64,000 nucleotides of DNA, taken from Candidatus Wallbacteria bacterium. Its GTDB lineage: Bacteria; Muiribacteriota; JAQTZZ01. The position numbers were made by a program, and so were the translations under genes. Positions 63,228-64,000 of this stretch are shown here, one piece after another (position 1 is the stretch's first letter; every line of letters starts with the position of its first letter). The notes below the pieces were generated by a model that saw only the letters and a list, made by a program, of their open reading frames with translations, was not told the origin of the DNA and ran no database searches. The DNA lies in contig JAQTZZ010000017.1 in NCBI GenBank assembly GCA_028687545.1, forward strand, positions 9,417-73,416, read 5' to 3'.

Positions 63228-63370
63228 TGACACTCATGCCTTAAAATCAGAGGCTCGTGCGGCACTGCCTGAACTCCTGCCTCGAAGTGCCTCCATTGGA
63301 ACCAGTTCATGATCAGGAATGTTGCACTTTGTGGCATTTATCGTATCACAAAACGAAAAAGAGAGAGCTG

Positions 63371-63386
63371 TTTTTTTTAAAAAAAA
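63371..63386. other. T8A8 tract in the divergent control region before mutS
   Basis: Eight T followed by eight A is a self-complementary, probably curved tract. It lies in the 63228-63431 gap between two divergent genes. A possible promoter for mutS (TTGCAC, 16 bases, TATCAC) is just to its left, near 63326. GAGGAGG near 63405 is about 20 bases before the mutS ATG, too far to be ideal. Confidence 0.4.
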
Positions 63387-63431
63387 TACCGGCAACCGGA
63401 AAAGAGGAGGTTTATCGTTTATTATAGTTCC

Positions 63432-64000
63432 ATGGAAGCAACCCAAACCGATTCTTTGACACCCATGATGGGACAATATCAGCGGATCAAGGAACAGTAT
63501 CCGAATACCCTGCTTTTTTTCCGGCTGGGAGATTTTTATGAGACTTTTTTCGAGGATGCTGTTACTGCCTCACGGGAACTTGATCTGACTCTCACCTCAC
63601 GCGACAGGAAGAATAAGATACCCATGGCCGGAGTGCCTTATCATGCTGTGGAAACTTACCTTTCACGCCTGATCAGGAAAGGCTTCTCAGTGACGGTCTG
63701 CGATCAGATGGAAGACCCGCGCAAGGCGAAGGGCATCGTGAAGCGCGAGGTGATCCGCACGATCACGCCCGGCACGCTGCTGGAAGAGAACCTGCTTGAA
63801 GAGAAGAAGCACAATTTCATGCTCAGCATCTGCTCTGGAAATGGGAATCTGGCGATTGCCTACTGCGACATCTCTACTGCCGATTTCTTTTGCACCCAGT
63901 TCCCGCTGAGCTATGAGAAGCTGGAGGCAGAGCTTTCACGGCTCAAGCCTGCTGAAGTTCTGCTCTGCGGTCCAGCCGGATCCGATAAAAAAATTCAGAA
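63432..64000 (+). CDS. mutS: DNA mismatch repair protein MutS, N-terminal part (runs off right edge)
   Basis: 189 codons are present. The mismatch-reading motif Phe35-Tyr36-Glu37 is in LGDFYETFFEDA, followed by MAGVPYHAVETYL and RTITPGTLLEE, the standard MutS domain I signature. MutS recognises mispairs and starts repair in the cytoplasm. The ATG at 63432 is chosen; MMGQYQRIKEQYP at 63465 is an alternative start closer to the family's usual beginning. Domains II-V, including the ATPase, lie beyond the window. Confidence 0.95.
   Translation, partial: MEATQTDSLTPMMGQYQRIKEQYPNTLLFFRLGDFYETFFEDAVTASRELDLTLTSRDRKNKIPMAGVPYHAVETYLSRLIRKGFSVTVCDQMEDPRKAKGIVKREVIRTITPGTLLEENLLEEKKHNFMLSICSGNGNLAIAYCDISTADFFCTQFPLSYEKLEAELSRLKPAEVLLCGPAGSDKKIQ

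Noticed and set aside
63234-63476. 80-codon minus-strand frame before mutS
   Set aside because: Covers the mutS start and control region and has no credible ribosome-binding site or domain.
1-64000. tRNA or rRNA genes
   Set aside because: All gaps between genes were read; none shows a cloverleaf with a TTCGA-type loop or conserved rRNA segments.

Overview
The window looks like chromosome from an uncultured diderm bacterium, probably anaerobic and amino-acid fermenting. The evidence is the heptose-phosphate genes for lipopolysaccharide core (18.2-19.7 kb), a lipobox protein, an HrcA/CIRCE-controlled groES, and genes for ornithine breakdown (2,4-diaminopentanoate dehydrogenase at 17.1 kb, B12-dependent D-ornithine aminomutase at 45.0-47.6 kb). 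Promoters fit a sigma-70 consensus (TTGACA/TATAAT). I cannot name a phylum from sequence alone.

Layout. 0-0.5 kb: the 5' end of groES (minus strand, running off the left edge) with a CIRCE operator and promoter, then an octamer-repeat hairpin. 0.5-9.2 kb: a membrane-anchored unknown, a secreted tandem glycogen-binding-like protein, two convergent class III adenylyl cyclases of different architecture, and a YgfK-like iron-sulfur flavoprotein. 9.4-16.1 kb (minus): a tightly packed run with all riboflavin genes (ribD, ribE, ribBA, ribH), interleaved with YqeY, a HEAT-repeat protein, a RluD-type pseudouridine synthase, a pilin-like small protein and a HAMP membrane protein. 16.3-21.2 kb: a small secreted unknown, ord, and a minus-strand operon of a secreted S1/P1-nuclease-like/5'-nucleotidase C-terminal fusion followed by the two heptose genes.

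21.4-41.7 kb: one 20.3-kb ORF (6765 codons) that starts with a type IV prepilin-like signal and continues through propeller, parallel beta-helix, three kelch propellers and seven copies of a ~330-residue Ig/PKD-like module. 48.3-62.6 kb (minus): one 14.3-kb ORF (4765 codons), a lipoprotein with a Ser-Asp-His alpha/beta hydrolase, a TolB-like propeller and ten ~380-residue supermodules (six-bladed kelch plus Ig-like domain). The two giants make up about 54% of the window and share the same kelch subfamily (core MWVIGG, NDVW). They are the strongest candidates for an undescribed surface system.

Between the giants, 41.7-48.1 kb is a small accessory zone: a DUF4143-type ATPase, two RelE/RHH toxin-antitoxin pairs with recognisable promoters and (for the first) paired palindromic operators, a repeated intergenic sequence, a STAS protein, the ornithine aminomutase subunits and a lone nucleotidyltransferase. 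The right edge holds a small unknown and the 5' part of mutS. No rRNA, tRNA, transposase or CRISPR array was seen.
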